From Acidilutibacter cellobiosedens (GTDB taxonomy: Bacteria > Bacillota > Clostridia > Tissierellales > Acidilutibacteraceae), in contig NZ_CP035282.1 of assembly GCF_004103715.1 (NCBI RefSeq), positions 1,106,673 to 1,170,672 on the forward strand: DNA of 64,000 nucleotides, in the 5' to 3' direction. A model generated the notes under the pieces. It ran no database searches. It had not been told where the DNA came from and saw nothing but the letters and a program-made list of their open reading frames with translations. Made by a program: the position numbers and the translations under genes. How positions within the stretch are numbered: the first letter of the stretch is position 1; each line of letters starts with the position of its first letter. Below, one piece after another: positions 35,711 to 43,852 of this stretch.

Positions 35711-37363
35711 CTAATTATTTCTTGGTATTCCTTGCAGTTCATCTTTAGAAGCTAAACATATTTTATATATATGATCGGCAATTCTTTCAAAATGAGTTAT
35801 AATGTTTAAAAATATAATTCCTGATTCTACAGAACAAGTTCCATTTTCTAACCTTTTCACATGAGCATTGGAAAATTCTTTACATAGGTCATCGGCTTTG
35901 TCCTCAAGCTTTAAAGTTTCTATTAAAAGGGGAATGTCTTTTTCTTTTAAAACTTTTATAGTATTATCATACATTTTGATGACTACATTTTGAAGCTCAT
36001 GAAGTTCATCTATTGCTTCGTTTGAAAACACAAGTTTTTTTTCAACTTTGATTTCTATAAGTTTTACAATGTCTTCAGCATGGTCTCCTATTCTTTCTAT
36101 GTTGTTAATACTGGTTATCATTGCCGGTACCATTATGGAACCCGAATCTGAAAGAGCTCTTTTAGATAATTCAACTATATAAGTAGTAATATCTTTTTGC
36201 ATTTGATTTACTGTTTCTTCATATTCATGAACTTTATTTATCTTATCAAGTTCATTGTCGTAAAAGGCTTCCATTACATCCTTCAGCATCTGTTCAGATA
36301 TTTCTGCGCCTCTTGTTATTTCTGATATGATAGCTTTAAAAGCAGCAACAGGAGTATCTAAAAGGAGTTTGTCCAAGTATATGGAAGGGCTTTCATAGTT
36401 AGGTCCTTTATCTTTAATTATAGTCTCTAAGAATCTTACATAGTATTTAGTTATAGGCAAAAATATAAGGGCACTTAAGACATTAAATATTGTATGAGAA
36501 TTTGCTATTTGAGCTCCTATATCTGCGTTAGGTTGTATGTAATTTGTAACAATTTGTATTGCATGAACAAATTGAGGCAAAATTAAAGCAGCAATCAAGA
36601 CACCGGAAATATTATAGATAGTATGTGCCCAGGCTGTTCTTCTGGCATTTATGTTTCCTGTCAAGCTCGCAAGCTGAGCGGTAATACAAGTGCCTATATT
36701 ATCTCCCAGCATAATACAGACAGCAGACTTTAAATTTATTAGATTTGCTTTTCCCAATATCATTACTAAACCTACAGTGGCACTACTACTGTGAACCATA
36801 GCAGTAGCAAAAGCACCCAGTAATATTCCTATAACGGGAACGGATGCGTAGGTCTCAAAGAAGTACCTTAAAGTTTTACTGTGTTCCATATACGGTACTC
36901 CGCTGTTTAATATTTTTAGCCCTAAGAACATCATTCCAAAACCCATAATTGCATTACCGATATTTTTGGCGGTTTTATTTTTACTGAAAAAATTTATTCC
37001 GAAACCAATTCCGAGTATTGGAAGAGCTATATCCGTTAGCTTAAAATCAAAACTCAAGGCCATAAGTTGAGCCGTTATAGTAGTGCCGATATTAGCTCCG
37101 TATATTATTCCTATGGCTTGAGAAAAATTCATAAGACCCGCATTGACAAAACCTACAGTTAGTACAGTCACTGCGGTACTGCTTTGAACAAGGGCTGTCA
37201 GAAAAGTACCGACTAAAAACGCACTCCATATTCTTCCTGTCAGAACGGAAAGCATTTTTTTCATCATTTCACCGGAAGCCTTTTCAAGCCCGTCTCCCAT
37301 TTTGTCGACTCCATACATTAATAAGGCAGTGCCTCCAATTAAACCATAAATTAACTCTGTCAT
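35711..37363 (-). CDS. Na/Pi cotransporter with PhoU-like C-terminus
   Basis: 550 residues. The N-terminal 310 or so form a Na/Pi symporter membrane domain with two related repeats (GTFLTALVQSSTAVTVLTVG and AMVHSSSATVGLVM, each with the QSS/SSS motif). The C-terminal 200 residues are helical and PhoU-like. It imports or exports phosphate with sodium and may regulate phosphate balance. The ATG follows TGGGGGAAATTT. It is monocistronic, with no Pho box recognised. Confidence 0.85.
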   Translation of the reverse strand: MTELIYGLIGGTALLMYGVDKMGDGLEKASGEMMKKMLSVLTGRIWSAFLVGTFLTALVQSSTAVTVLTVGFVNAGLMNFSQAIGIIYGANIGTTITAQLMALSFDFKLTDIALPILGIGFGINFFSKNKTAKNIGNAIMGFGMMFLGLKILNSGVPYMEHSKTLRYFFETYASVPVIGILLGAFATAMVHSSSATVGLVMILGKANLINLKSAVCIMLGDNIGTCITAQLASLTGNINARRTAWAHTIYNISGVLIAALILPQFVHAIQIVTNYIQPNADIGAQIANSHTIFNVLSALIFLPITKYYVRFLETIIKDKGPNYESPSIYLDKLLLDTPVAAFKAIISEITRGAEISEQMLKDVMEAFYDNELDKINKVHEYEETVNQMQKDITTYIVELSKRALSDSGSIMVPAMITSINNIERIGDHAEDIVKLIEIKVEKKLVFSNEAIDELHELQNVVIKMYDNTIKVLKEKDIPLLIETLKLEDKADDLCKEFSNAHVKRLENGTCSVESGIIFLNIITHFERIADHIYKICLASKDELQGIPRNN

Positions 37364-37429
37364 AAATTTCCCCCAAACTATAAATTATTTTTATAACCCA
37401 TAAAAAAATTCTATTTTGTCTTATTACAG

Positions 37430-37500
37430 ACTTGACCCTAAATGGATTTCAAAAAAAGTTTTTGTTAATATATTAATGCTTTAATGGATACCTTTTCATT
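37430..37500. repeat. Dispersed hairpin repeat, copy C (decayed)
   Basis: ACTTGACCCTAAATGGATTT (from 37430) mirrors the start of copy A, and TATTAATGCTTTAATGG mirrors copies A and B, but the stem is degraded. It lies in the gap between the Na/Pi gene and the TPP riboswitch. The rest of 37364-37639 shows nothing recognisable. Confidence 0.4.
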
Positions 37501-37639
37501 ATATTACATAATAACTATACAGCAAATAAAAAAACTTATCAACACGAAAATATGGAAGATGCCTATTATGATTTTCATTCAGGAAAGTGTTAATATATTA
37601 ATTATATGCATTATTATAGATAAATTTATCATGAAGCAA

Positions 37640-37668
37640 TTGATTCTGAAAGTAAAAAGTGTTATTAT
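37640..37668 (+). promoter_or_regulatory. Promoter of the riboswitch-thiD transcript
   Basis: TTGATT (37640-37645), 17-bp spacer, TATTAT (37663-37668). The transcript would begin just before the TPP riboswitch. Confidence 0.6.
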
Positions 37669-37683
37669 AATTAACAAAAGATA

Positions 37684-37768
37684 TTTGCGGGGGGACTCCT
37701 TTGAGTTGAGAAGGTAAAACCTGACCCTTTGAACCTGTTAGTTAAGACTGGCGTAGGGAAGCAAAATT
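37684..37768 (+). ncRNA. TPP riboswitch (THI element)
   Basis: The hallmark segments are present in order: GCGGGGGGACTCCTTTGAG, then TTGAGAAGG, ACCTGACCCTTTGAACCTG, and GACTGGCGTAGGGAAGC. It binds thiamin pyrophosphate and controls the following terminator and thiD. Confidence 0.93.
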
Positions 37769-37786
37769 TGTATGATTGTATTTAAT

Positions 37787-37824
37787 AAATGGTGCTTGCC
37801 AAGATCGGCAGGTGCCATTTTTAA
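37787..37824 (+). terminator. Riboswitch expression-platform terminator
   Basis: A 14-bp stem with wobbles, AAATGGTGCTTGCC (37787-37800)/GGCAGGTGCCATTT (37807-37820), followed by T residues. It would form when TPP is bound and stop transcription before thiD. Confidence 0.8.
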
Positions 37825-37843
37825 TTTATAGGAGGAGATAAAT

Positions 37844-38662
37844 TTGGAAAAAGTTCTTACAATTGCCGGCTCTGATTGTAGCGGCGGTGCGGGAATTCAA
37901 GCTGATCTTAAAACCTTTGCGGCCCATGGCGTTTACGGCATGAGCGTAATCGTATCGGTAGTTGCGGAGAATACATCCCGTGTTATTGATATACAGGATG
38001 TTGCTCCTGAGATGATTGAAAAACAGATTGATGCCGTTTTTGAGGATATCGGGGTAGATGCCGTAAAAGTGGGTATGCTTTCTCAGCCTTGTTGTATGAA
38101 AGCTGTAGCACGTAAACTTAAGGAGTATAAACCCCAAAATGTAGTGATCGATCCCGTTATGTATGCTAAAAATGGGTGTCCTCTCATGAATCCCAGTGCC
38201 ATTGATATACTGATTCATGAAATACTTCCCCTGGCAGATGTTCTTACACCAAATATTCCGGAAGCAGAAAGAATTTCCGGAATACAGATAAATTCTGCTG
38301 AAGATATGGAACAAGGGGCAAAATATATATATGATTTGGGAGTGAAAAATGTGCTGGTCAAGGGAGGTCATGCTGTTGGAGATGCCTTGGATATTCTATA
38401 TGATGGCAAACAGTTTTATTATTTCAGAGCACAACGTATCAATACAAAAAATACCCATGGTACAGGCTGTACATATTCTTCTGCCATTGCTTCCAACTTA
38501 TCTTTGGGATTTGATTTGCAGGAAGCTGTAAGGAGAGCAAAGGAATATGTCACAACTGCCATTCGTCATTCACTTGCTATTGGTAAAGGCTGCGGTCCTA
38601 CCCACCATTTTTATGATTTATATCAAAATGGATTGACCAAAACTATCATCAAAAATAATTGA
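37844..38662 (+). CDS. thiD: Hydroxymethylpyrimidine/phosphomethylpyrimidine kinase
   Basis: 272 residues of the ThiD/PdxK ribokinase-like family, which phosphorylates HMP and HMP-phosphate for thiamin synthesis or salvage. N-terminal AGSDCSGGAGIQADLKTF, KVGMLSQP near 73 and the anion-hole NTHGTGCTYSSAIASNL near 203 (catalytic Cys/Asp region) are all present. The start is TTG 37844 behind GGAGGAG. The upstream TPP riboswitch supports a thiamin role rather than pyridoxal kinase. It appears monocistronic. Confidence 0.92.
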   Translation: MEKVLTIAGSDCSGGAGIQADLKTFAAHGVYGMSVIVSVVAENTSRVIDIQDVAPEMIEKQIDAVFEDIGVDAVKVGMLSQPCCMKAVARKLKEYKPQNVVIDPVMYAKNGCPLMNPSAIDILIHEILPLADVLTPNIPEAERISGIQINSAEDMEQGAKYIYDLGVKNVLVKGGHAVGDALDILYDGKQFYYFRAQRINTKNTHGTGCTYSSAIASNLSLGFDLQEAVRRAKEYVTTAIRHSLAIGKGCGPTHHFYDLYQNGLTKTIIKNN

Positions 38663-38726
38663 CAGTACTATATTTCTTACATATAATTAAAGAAGGTATT
38701 TAAATTATTAAGGGGAGCTTTACTAA

Positions 38727-38837
38727 ATGAGCACAATATTAAGATGGATTGTATTTGAATCGAATATTAACGCAAATTTTTCTCTTTACGGGATAGGTGC
38801 GTCCAAAAATAGATTCAAGCTGCAAAAACCATATTAG
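38727..38837 (+). CDS. Possible 36-residue leader peptide ahead of the ABC-F gene
   Basis: An ATG behind AGGGGAG opens a 36-codon frame (begins MSTILRWIVF, ends KLQKPY) that stops 36 bp before a terminator hairpin. The arrangement of leader ORF, terminator and ABC-F gene is that of antibiotic-responsive attenuators. No homologue of the peptide was recognised, and translation is not proven. Confidence 0.4.
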   Translation: MSTILRWIVFESNINANFSLYGIGASKNRFKLQKPY

Positions 38838-38873
38838 TATTGAGGGATAAACATATTTAAACATGTCCAGTGG

Positions 38874-38908
38874 AACCCAAGGCTAATTTTGGCTTTGGGT
38901 TTTTTTAT
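38874..38908 (+). terminator. Terminator in the leader of the ABC-F gene
   Basis: AACCCAAGGC (38874-38883) pairs with GCTTTGGGTT (38892-38901), with one wobble, followed by seven T. It lies 70 bp before the ABC-F start and after the short leader ORF. It could equally end the thiD transcript. Confidence 0.7.
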
Positions 38909-38974
38909 ATATATTTTATGGTCGGGTGGGAAAAGGACGTTTGCAGCGTAATAAATATGGAAAGGAAGATAATA

Positions 38975-40855
38975 ATGATTGAATGCAGTATAAATAATTT
39001 AATTAAATATTATGGTGCAAATAAAATATTTGAAAATATATCCTTTGAATTGAAGACAAACGAGAGAATAGGGCTTATCGGAAAAAACGGATGCGGGAAA
39101 ACCACATTGATGAAGATTCTCATAGGAGCTGAAGATTATCAGGGAGGGAGTATAAATTTCAGTAAGGATACAAAGGTTGGATATTTAGATCAAATATTTG
39201 AATTCAAGCCGGATACGACTGTTATGGAAATATTTGAACTGGCTTTTCAGAAACTTTGGGAAATCAAGAAGGAAATGAAATCTGTTGAGCAGAAAATAAA
39301 AAAATTGAAGGGAGGAAATTTAGATAAAGTATTAAAAAGATACGGGTATCTTATGGAACAATATGAGATAAACGGGGGATACGAAGTTGAAACCCGTATA
39401 AACAAAATATATAATGGGCTAAATATTGCGGATTCATATAGGAAAATGAGATTTGAAGAATTAAGCGGAGGAGAAAAGACGAGGGTTATGCTGGGAAAAC
39501 TTCTTTTGGAAGAACCGGACATTCTTCTTATGGATGAACCTACCAATCATTTGGATATTTCTTCTGTTGAGTGGTTGGAAGAGTTTCTAAAAAATTATAA
39601 AGGAGTTGTATTAGTCATTTCCCATGACAGATGTTTTCTCGATAATGTAGTGAACAGAATTATAGAGTTGCATTCTGACAAAGCGGAATTATATGATGGG
39701 AATTACAGTGATTATACAGCAGAGAGAGAAAGACGATTTTTATTGGAGTATAAGGCATACCAAAATCAACAGAAAAAAATCGATACAATGGAAAAGCAGG
39801 TTCAAAGATTTAGAATATGGGGAAAAATGAGAGATAGTGAAGTTATGTATAAACGTGCTAAAGAAATTGAAAAACGTTTAGGCAAAATAGAAGTATTGGA
39901 CCGTCCCGTGTTGGAAAGCAGAAAGATCAGATTACCTCACCAAAAGGCGCAACGTTCTGGGAAAATTGTTCTTAAAGCGGAGATGATTGAGAAATCCTTT
40001 GGAGAAAAAATGTTGTTCTCTGATTTGTCCTTTACGCTATTTTATCAGGATAGATTATGTATAATGGGAAATAACGGAAGCGGAAAAACCACTTTACTGA
40101 AAATTATTTTGGGAAAGATACCGGCAGATAAAGGTTGCGTTTCCTTGGGAGCCAGTATAAAAATAGGTTATCTTCCTCAGAATGTAATTTTTAGAGATGA
40201 AGAAAAAACATTACTTGAATATTTTATAGAGGAGCACAAAGTTACTGTAAGTGAGGCAAGATCAGAACTGGCTAAAGTTTTATATTTTCAGGAGGATGTA
40301 AATAAGAAAATTAGAACCTTATCAGGAGGAGAAAAAAGGCGGCTGAAATTATGTTCTTTATTATATGAAGAGGTAAATTTTATGATTTTAGATGAGCCTA
40401 CCAATCATTTAGACATGGATTCGAGAGAAGTATTGGAAGAAACTTTAACGGACTATGACGGAACTCTATTATTTGTTTCCCATGACAGATATTTTATAAG
40501 AAAGATTGCCGATAAAATCATGGTATTGGACAATGGAAATGGAAAATTATACCCAATGAATTATGATGAATATTTGGAAGAGAAAAAGAAGGATCTGGAA
40601 GTTGAATTTCCGAAGGAAAATATAAAAGAAGTTCGGAAAACACCCGAGAAGAAAGTTAAAATGCCGGATAAGAACCAGAAATTAAAAAAATTGGAAGAAG
40701 AAATGAATTCCATTGAAGAAAAATTAAATCTTATTGATGAACTTATGAATTTAAATAATTCAAATGCGGTACGGCTTAGTGAACTGTTTAATGAAAAAGA
40801 AACATTAGAGATGCAATTTGAAGAAGTATTTCTTGAATGGGAAAAGTTACAATAG
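38975..40855 (+). CDS. ABC-F family ATPase (ribosome-associated)
   Basis: About 626 residues with two ABC domains and no membrane part. Walker A motifs are GKNGCGKTT and GNNGSGKTT, both signatures are LSGGEK, and both Walker B motifs end in DEPTNHLD. A charged linker (about residues 230-320) and a C-terminal coiled coil (about 555-625) are present. ABC-F proteins bind the ribosomal E site and either relieve stalling or protect against antibiotics. ATG 38975 follows GGAAAGGAAG. In-frame upstream starts run through the leader terminator and are rejected. Its attenuator-like leader favours an inducible resistance-type member. Confidence 0.88.
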   Translation: MIECSINNLIKYYGANKIFENISFELKTNERIGLIGKNGCGKTTLMKILIGAEDYQGGSINFSKDTKVGYLDQIFEFKPDTTVMEIFELAFQKLWEIKKEMKSVEQKIKKLKGGNLDKVLKRYGYLMEQYEINGGYEVETRINKIYNGLNIADSYRKMRFEELSGGEKTRVMLGKLLLEEPDILLMDEPTNHLDISSVEWLEEFLKNYKGVVLVISHDRCFLDNVVNRIIELHSDKAELYDGNYSDYTAERERRFLLEYKAYQNQQKKIDTMEKQVQRFRIWGKMRDSEVMYKRAKEIEKRLGKIEVLDRPVLESRKIRLPHQKAQRSGKIVLKAEMIEKSFGEKMLFSDLSFTLFYQDRLCIMGNNGSGKTTLLKIILGKIPADKGCVSLGASIKIGYLPQNVIFRDEEKTLLEYFIEEHKVTVSEARSELAKVLYFQEDVNKKIRTLSGGEKRRLKLCSLLYEEVNFMILDEPTNHLDMDSREVLEETLTDYDGTLLFVSHDRYFIRKIADKIMVLDNGNGKLYPMNYDEYLEEKKKDLEVEFPKENIKEVRKTPEKKVKMPDKNQKLKKLEEEMNSIEEKLNLIDELMNLNNSNAVRLSELFNEKETLEMQFEEVFLEWEKLQ

Positions 40856-40933
40856 ATGAATACTATATGTATTTTTCTTGACAGAAAAACATATCAATGA
40901 TAATTTATAATTATAATCTAATGGTGATTAAGT

Positions 40934-41227
40934 ATGAAAGTAGGCGATAAAATGCGTCAATGTATGGATGCGGATAATTTGCATAGACGAATCAAGAAAA
41001 TTGCTGGTCAGATAAATGCCATAGATAAAATGATTGATCAAGATGTTCCATGTGAAGATATTCTGATTCAAATCAATGCTGCCAAAAGTGCAATGCATAA
41101 AGTGGGGCAGATTATATTAGAAGGTCATTTAAACCATTGCGTAAGAGATGGAATCGAGCACGGAGATGCAGAAAAAACTATTGCTCAATTTGCAAAAGCA
41201 ATAGAGCATTTTTCGAGAATGTCTTAG
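40934..41227 (+). CDS. CsoR/FrmR-family metal-sensing repressor
   Basis: 97 residues, all helical. Cys40, His65 and Cys69 match the Cu(I) ligands of CsoR (Cys-X24-His-X3-Cys spacing). The family represses copper or other metal efflux genes and releases DNA on metal binding. A P-type ATPase lies 144 bp downstream with an operator-like sequence at its promoter. ATG 40934 is used (GGTGA upstream). An internal ATG at 40952 is possible. Confidence 0.85.
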   Translation: MKVGDKMRQCMDADNLHRRIKKIAGQINAIDKMIDQDVPCEDILIQINAAKSAMHKVGQIILEGHLNHCVRDGIEHGDAEKTIAQFAKAIEHFSRMS

Positions 41228-41241
41228 CATAAATAACAAAG

Positions 41242-41273
41242 AACAGTTGTTAGAATATAACGGCTGTTTTTTT
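41242..41273 (+). terminator. Intrinsic terminator after csoR-like gene
   Basis: An 11-bp stem with two wobbles, AACAGTTGTTA (41242-41252)/TAACGGCTGTT (41258-41268), followed by T residues. The ATPase therefore needs its own promoter. Confidence 0.75.
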
Positions 41274-41291
41274 ATGACCCGTATTTTATTA

Positions 41292-41344
41292 TTGACAAAA
41301 TTATTTTTTTCCTATATTATATACATATAGGGGTATAGGTATGT
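41292..41344 (+). promoter_or_regulatory. Promoter and candidate CsoR operator of P-type ATPase
   Basis: TTGACA (41292-41297), 17-bp spacer, TATTAT (41315-41320). Directly downstream, 41323-41344 holds an imperfect dyad around a G run (ACATA-TAGGGGTATAGG-TATGT), similar in character to known G-rich CsoR operators. Position over the start site suits repression. Confidence 0.6.
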
Positions 41345-41371
41345 AACATAGTAAAGAAAGAAGGTGAGCAT

Positions 41372-43237
41372 ATGGAATCTGTAAAGATTTTTGATAAAAA
41401 TAAGGAAAAGCGAGACATATTTTTTCTTATAATTTCGGCTATTTCATTGATAATCAGTTTTTTTCACCTGAGTATTTTTTCTGTTGATGCAGCATGGGTT
41501 GCAATTATTTTTTGTGGAATACCGATTTTGAAAGATGCGGCTATTGGACTGTTTACTAAATTTGACATAAAAGCAGATTTATTAGTATCCTTGGCATTAG
41601 TTGCTTCCATATTCATTGGGGAAATTTTCGCTGCCGGTGAAATTGCTTTTATTATGGCCGTCGGTTCACTATTGGAAGAGAGAACGGGAGCAAAAGCACG
41701 TGCAGGAATTGAAAAACTGATTCATTTAACTCCTATGACAGCAAGAGTTATTAATGACGGAGTTGAGAGTGTTATATCTGCCGAGAAAGTCCAAGTCGGA
41801 GATAAATTGAGAGTTCTTGCAGGTGAAACTATTGCAGTAGACGGAATCATTGTCAGTGGACAAACTTCTATTGATCAATCAGTTATGACAGGGGAATCTT
41901 TACCTATTGATAAAGAGGTAGGTGACGAGGTTTTCAGCGGTACTGTCAATCAATTTGGTCCTTTTGATATGAAAGCTGTTAGAGTAGGTCAAGACAGTTC
42001 CTTGCAAAGAATGATTCGATTGGTAAAATCAGCTGATGCGGATAAAGCAGAAATTGTGGGAATTGCCGATAGGTGGGCAACATGGATTGTAGTTATTGCC
42101 TTAATGTCTGCTGTAATTACCTGGTTTTTTACCAAGGAGATTATTAGATCCGTTACTATTTTAGTTGTATTTTGTCCATGTGCATTAATATTGGCTACAC
42201 CTACTGCGATTATGGCGGGAATTGGTAATGCTGCTACGCATGGTATTTTGGTTAAAGAAGGGGATGCATTGGAACGCCTCGCAAAAGTGACTCGGATTGC
42301 TTTTGATAAAACAGGAACGTTGACGTATGGGAGACCTTTTGTTGTTGACATAGTTAGTTTCAAGAAGGACATTACCCCTGATGAATTGCTGTCTTTAGCA
42401 GCATCCGCTGAGCTTCGTTCAGAACATCCGCTGGGGAAGACCGTAGTAAAGTACTTTAAATCCAAGTTTAATACATTACCTCAAGAACCATCATCTTTTC
42501 AAATAATTGCCGGGCATGGTGTAAGTGCAAAGATATGTAATCAAACAATTATTTCCGGTAATGAACAATTATTAAAAGAATGTTCAATTGATATCCCCCA
42601 AGAAATATTAAGTGCAGCAGAGAAATATAAAAACAACGGATGTACTATTATATATGTGGCGATAGATAATTGGGTTGCAGGCATAATTGCTTTCTCCGAT
42701 ATACTTCGTAACAATTTGGCAGTAACGATAGAGAGTATTAACAAAATAGGAGTAAAAAGCCTTTTACTGACCGGGGATAATGAACAGGCAGCTAATCATA
42801 TAGCAAAGACAGCAGGTATTCCCGATGTATATGCTAATTGTCTGCCGGAAGATAAAATGCTGGCGATAGAACAATATCAAAAGAAAAATGAGTTTATTTG
42901 TATGATAGGCGATGGAATAAATGATGCCTTAGCATTGAAGAAGGCTTATATAGGCATAGCAATGGGCAGCATTGGAAGTGATATAGCAATTGATGCGGCA
43001 GACATTGCTCTTGTTAACGATAATATAGATAGCATTCCTTATTTGCTGCTTTTATCCCGTAAGGTTATGAAAACTATTAAAATAAATTTGACGTTTTCTA
43101 TGGGATTAAACTTTGTTTCCATAATTCTTGCAATGGCAGGAATCCTTAATCCGGTAATTGGTGCATTGTTACATAATGCTGGTTCGGTTTTAGTTGTTAT
43201 AAATTCATCACTTTTATTAAAATGGAGGAATAAATAA
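41372..43237 (+). CDS. Heavy-metal translocating P1B-type ATPase
   Basis: 621 residues. Metal-binding CPC in the membrane (Cys268, Cys270), phosphorylation site DKTGTLT (Asp312), SEHPLGK nucleotide-domain motif, and GDGINDALALKKA hinge. There is no N-terminal HMA domain. The last membrane helix reads LLHNAGSVLVVINS, not the Asp-containing zinc/cadmium version nor the MxxSS of typical copper pumps, so the metal is uncertain. CsoR context favours copper efflux. The ATG follows AAGAAGGTGAG. The stop overlaps the next small gene. Confidence 0.88.
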   Translation: MESVKIFDKNKEKRDIFFLIISAISLIISFFHLSIFSVDAAWVAIIFCGIPILKDAAIGLFTKFDIKADLLVSLALVASIFIGEIFAAGEIAFIMAVGSLLEERTGAKARAGIEKLIHLTPMTARVINDGVESVISAEKVQVGDKLRVLAGETIAVDGIIVSGQTSIDQSVMTGESLPIDKEVGDEVFSGTVNQFGPFDMKAVRVGQDSSLQRMIRLVKSADADKAEIVGIADRWATWIVVIALMSAVITWFFTKEIIRSVTILVVFCPCALILATPTAIMAGIGNAATHGILVKEGDALERLAKVTRIAFDKTGTLTYGRPFVVDIVSFKKDITPDELLSLAASAELRSEHPLGKTVVKYFKSKFNTLPQEPSSFQIIAGHGVSAKICNQTIISGNEQLLKECSIDIPQEILSAAEKYKNNGCTIIYVAIDNWVAGIIAFSDILRNNLAVTIESINKIGVKSLLLTGDNEQAANHIAKTAGIPDVYANCLPEDKMLAIEQYQKKNEFICMIGDGINDALALKKAYIGIAMGSIGSDIAIDAADIALVNDNIDSIPYLLLLSRKVMKTIKINLTFSMGLNFVSIILAMAGILNPVIGALLHNAGSVLVVINSSLLLKWRNK

Positions 43238-43410
43238 TGAAGAGAATTTTATCGATTATTTTATGTGTTTTAGTGGGAGCTGGTTTAATTATAGTGGGTT
43301 CGTATTATCTAATAAAGGAGAAAGATGATCAAAGTTCTGTAAAGATATATCGTATTTTTATTGCTGTCGGCATACTAATTTTGGTAGTCTCCGGTATATT
43401 CTTTTTATAA
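43237..43410 (+). CDS. 57-residue two-helix membrane protein coupled to P-type ATPase
   Basis: The ATG overlaps the ATPase stop (TAATG), with GGAGG 8 bp upstream. The product begins MKRILSIILCVLVGAG, has one membrane helix at about 4-25, a polar loop (KEKDDQSSVK), a second helix at about 40-57, and ends in GIFFL. No family was recognised. The tight coupling suggests an accessory or regulatory subunit of the pump, by analogy with other small ATPase regulators (inference). Confidence 0.65.
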   Translation: MKRILSIILCVLVGAGLIIVGSYYLIKEKDDQSSVKIYRIFIAVGILILVVSGIFFL

Positions 43411-43448
43411 CATTAAACAGGTATGTTCAGAAGATAACTAAATAGTCT

Positions 43449-43482
43449 AAAAAAGGTTGTTGTACTGCAGCAACCTTTTTTT
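43449..43482 (+). terminator. Intrinsic terminator after the metal ATPase operon
   Basis: AAAAAAGGTTGTTG (43449-43462) pairs with CAGCAACCTTTTTT (43468-43481), with a five-base loop and a T run. Confidence 0.85.
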
Positions 43483-43852
43483 ATTTGAATTACATTAAAT
43501 GTTCATATAACACAAGCAATAAAAATATATTTTCTAAATTTGTTTGAATATTAAAAGCAAAAACAAAATAAATATTCGGCAAATAATGAGATATTATAGA
43601 ATATATCCTTATTAATGTTTACTATTATAATATAAATTTTTATCTGTATTTAATTGATATATTGTGTATATTTCGAGGAATATCGCCATAATTTTTATTT
43701 TGATTTTTAAATATATTCATAAAATGATGTTCATTTTTATCTTGACTAAACAAAGATTTTTATATAATATAAGTAATATATTAATAAAACTTGGAGAAGT
43801 TTGTTTGATGTTTTAAGGAATTATAATAATTATGGAAAGAGAGGAGTTAAGA
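43483..43852 (+). promoter_or_regulatory. 370-bp AT-rich gap with promoter of permease gene
   Basis: The only supported element is a promoter near the end: TTGACT at 43742-43747 with TAATAT at 43765-43770 (17 bp) or TATAAT at 43763-43768 (15 bp). I looked for a purine riboswitch core here and did not find one. The remainder shows nothing recognisable. Confidence 0.5.

Noticed and set aside
37484-37717. Open frame of 77 codons before thiD
   Set aside because: It overlaps the TPP riboswitch and has no ribosome site, and its composition is not protein-like.
38870-38974. N-terminal extension of the ABC-F protein from 38870
   Set aside because: It would be translated through the terminator hairpin and lacks a ribosome site. 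The ABC-F domain begins at the ATG at 38975.
43483-43852. Search for a purine riboswitch before the guanine/hypoxanthine permease
   Set aside because: The conserved core and paired loops were not found in the leader. Only a promoter can be supported.
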